A stretch of 64,000 nucleotides of DNA, taken from Strix aluco (Eukaryota; Chordata; Aves; Strigiformes; Strigidae). This document shows, piece after piece, positions 63,621 through 64,000 of this stretch. A program made the translations under genes and the position numbers. Positions within the stretch are counted from its first letter, which is position 1. Each line of letters opens with the position of its first letter. The notes below the pieces were generated by a model. The model made no database searches and had not been told where the DNA came from. It saw only the letters and a list, made by a program, of their open reading frames with translations. The stretch is from the NCBI RefSeq assembly GCF_031877795.1, contig NC_133931.1, positions 19,909,764 through 19,973,763 on the forward strand. Reading direction: 5' to 3'.

Positions 63621-64000
63621 TTATATTTATTAATATACATACTGATAACTTATTTTAAAATGTATCTGATAAAACAGAGTAATGGAAGTAGCTTCCAGCA
63701 GATAATTTAATCTAACTTCTCATTGTGCTATAGTCTAATCCTGTAGTGCTCACAGCTGTAAAAACAAAGGGGGGGGAGAAAAGGGGCAAAAATCATATTT
63801 TTGTAATTTAGAAGATAATAGGTGTACAGGGCATTTACCAGGGGAAGTATTTTACTGTTGCATAAAGGACTGTAGAAGAATAGTTAGAACTGGGATAGGT
63901 TTGTAATTAATTATTGTTTATTTAAACTTTTCTTTTTTCCTAGAAAGTATTAGTTGGGTTACTAGCACATTCAGCAGGCACTCTGATTCTGCAAGCAGCT
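63621..64000. other. Intergenic tail of the window
   Basis: AT-rich DNA with one short G run near 63,770. Nothing else was recognised. Confidence 0.6.

Noticed and set aside
1..64000. CRISPR arrays, bacterial operons, prophage, tRNA or rRNA genes
   Set aside because: No regularly spaced repeats, tRNA-like folds or rRNA sequence were seen. The window is plain vertebrate chromosome.

Overview
The window is vertebrate nuclear DNA, most likely from a bird. The evidence is a low-GC, intron-rich layout, a CpG-island promoter, GT-AG introns of 0.25 to 5.5 kb, and two fragments of CR1-type LINE, the main retroposon of avian genomes. No bacterial, plasmid or phage feature was seen.

Layout. Bases 1 to about 36,050 are AT-rich intergenic DNA with no gene I can defend. 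They hold a long (TTTTC)n microsatellite, a few short tandem duplications, a poly-G run, some degenerate ancient-repeat relics, and scattered short open frames that look like chance. A CpG island at about 36,050-37,090 contains the promoter of the one clear gene, EIF3E (also called INT6), which runs on the + strand from its ATG at 36,449 to its TGA at 61,539. All 13 coding exons can be placed by reading frame and splice sites. They join to a complete 445-codon frame, the same length and exon number as I recall for the mammalian gene. A canonical AATAAA lies about 105 bases after the stop. Beyond 61.7 kb the DNA is intergenic, with an 840-bp sense-orientation CR1 3' end at about 62,775-63,620.

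Function. EIF3E is a PCI-domain subunit of the eIF3 translation initiation complex. The promoter has an NRF1-type palindrome, an exact 11-bp tandem duplication, a pyrimidine tract that looks like a 5'TOP start, and a YY1-like motif over the start codon. This fits a housekeeping translation gene.

Most interesting points. An 83-bp repeat, about 95% identical, flanks exon 3 in direct orientation. Intron 8 has a possible alternative terminal exon that would truncate EIF3E before most of its PCI domain. G-quadruplex candidates lie in the promoter (minus strand) and in intron 3 (transcript strand). The codon split between exons 10 and 11 differs from the human residue as I recall it. I found no undescribed multi-gene system.
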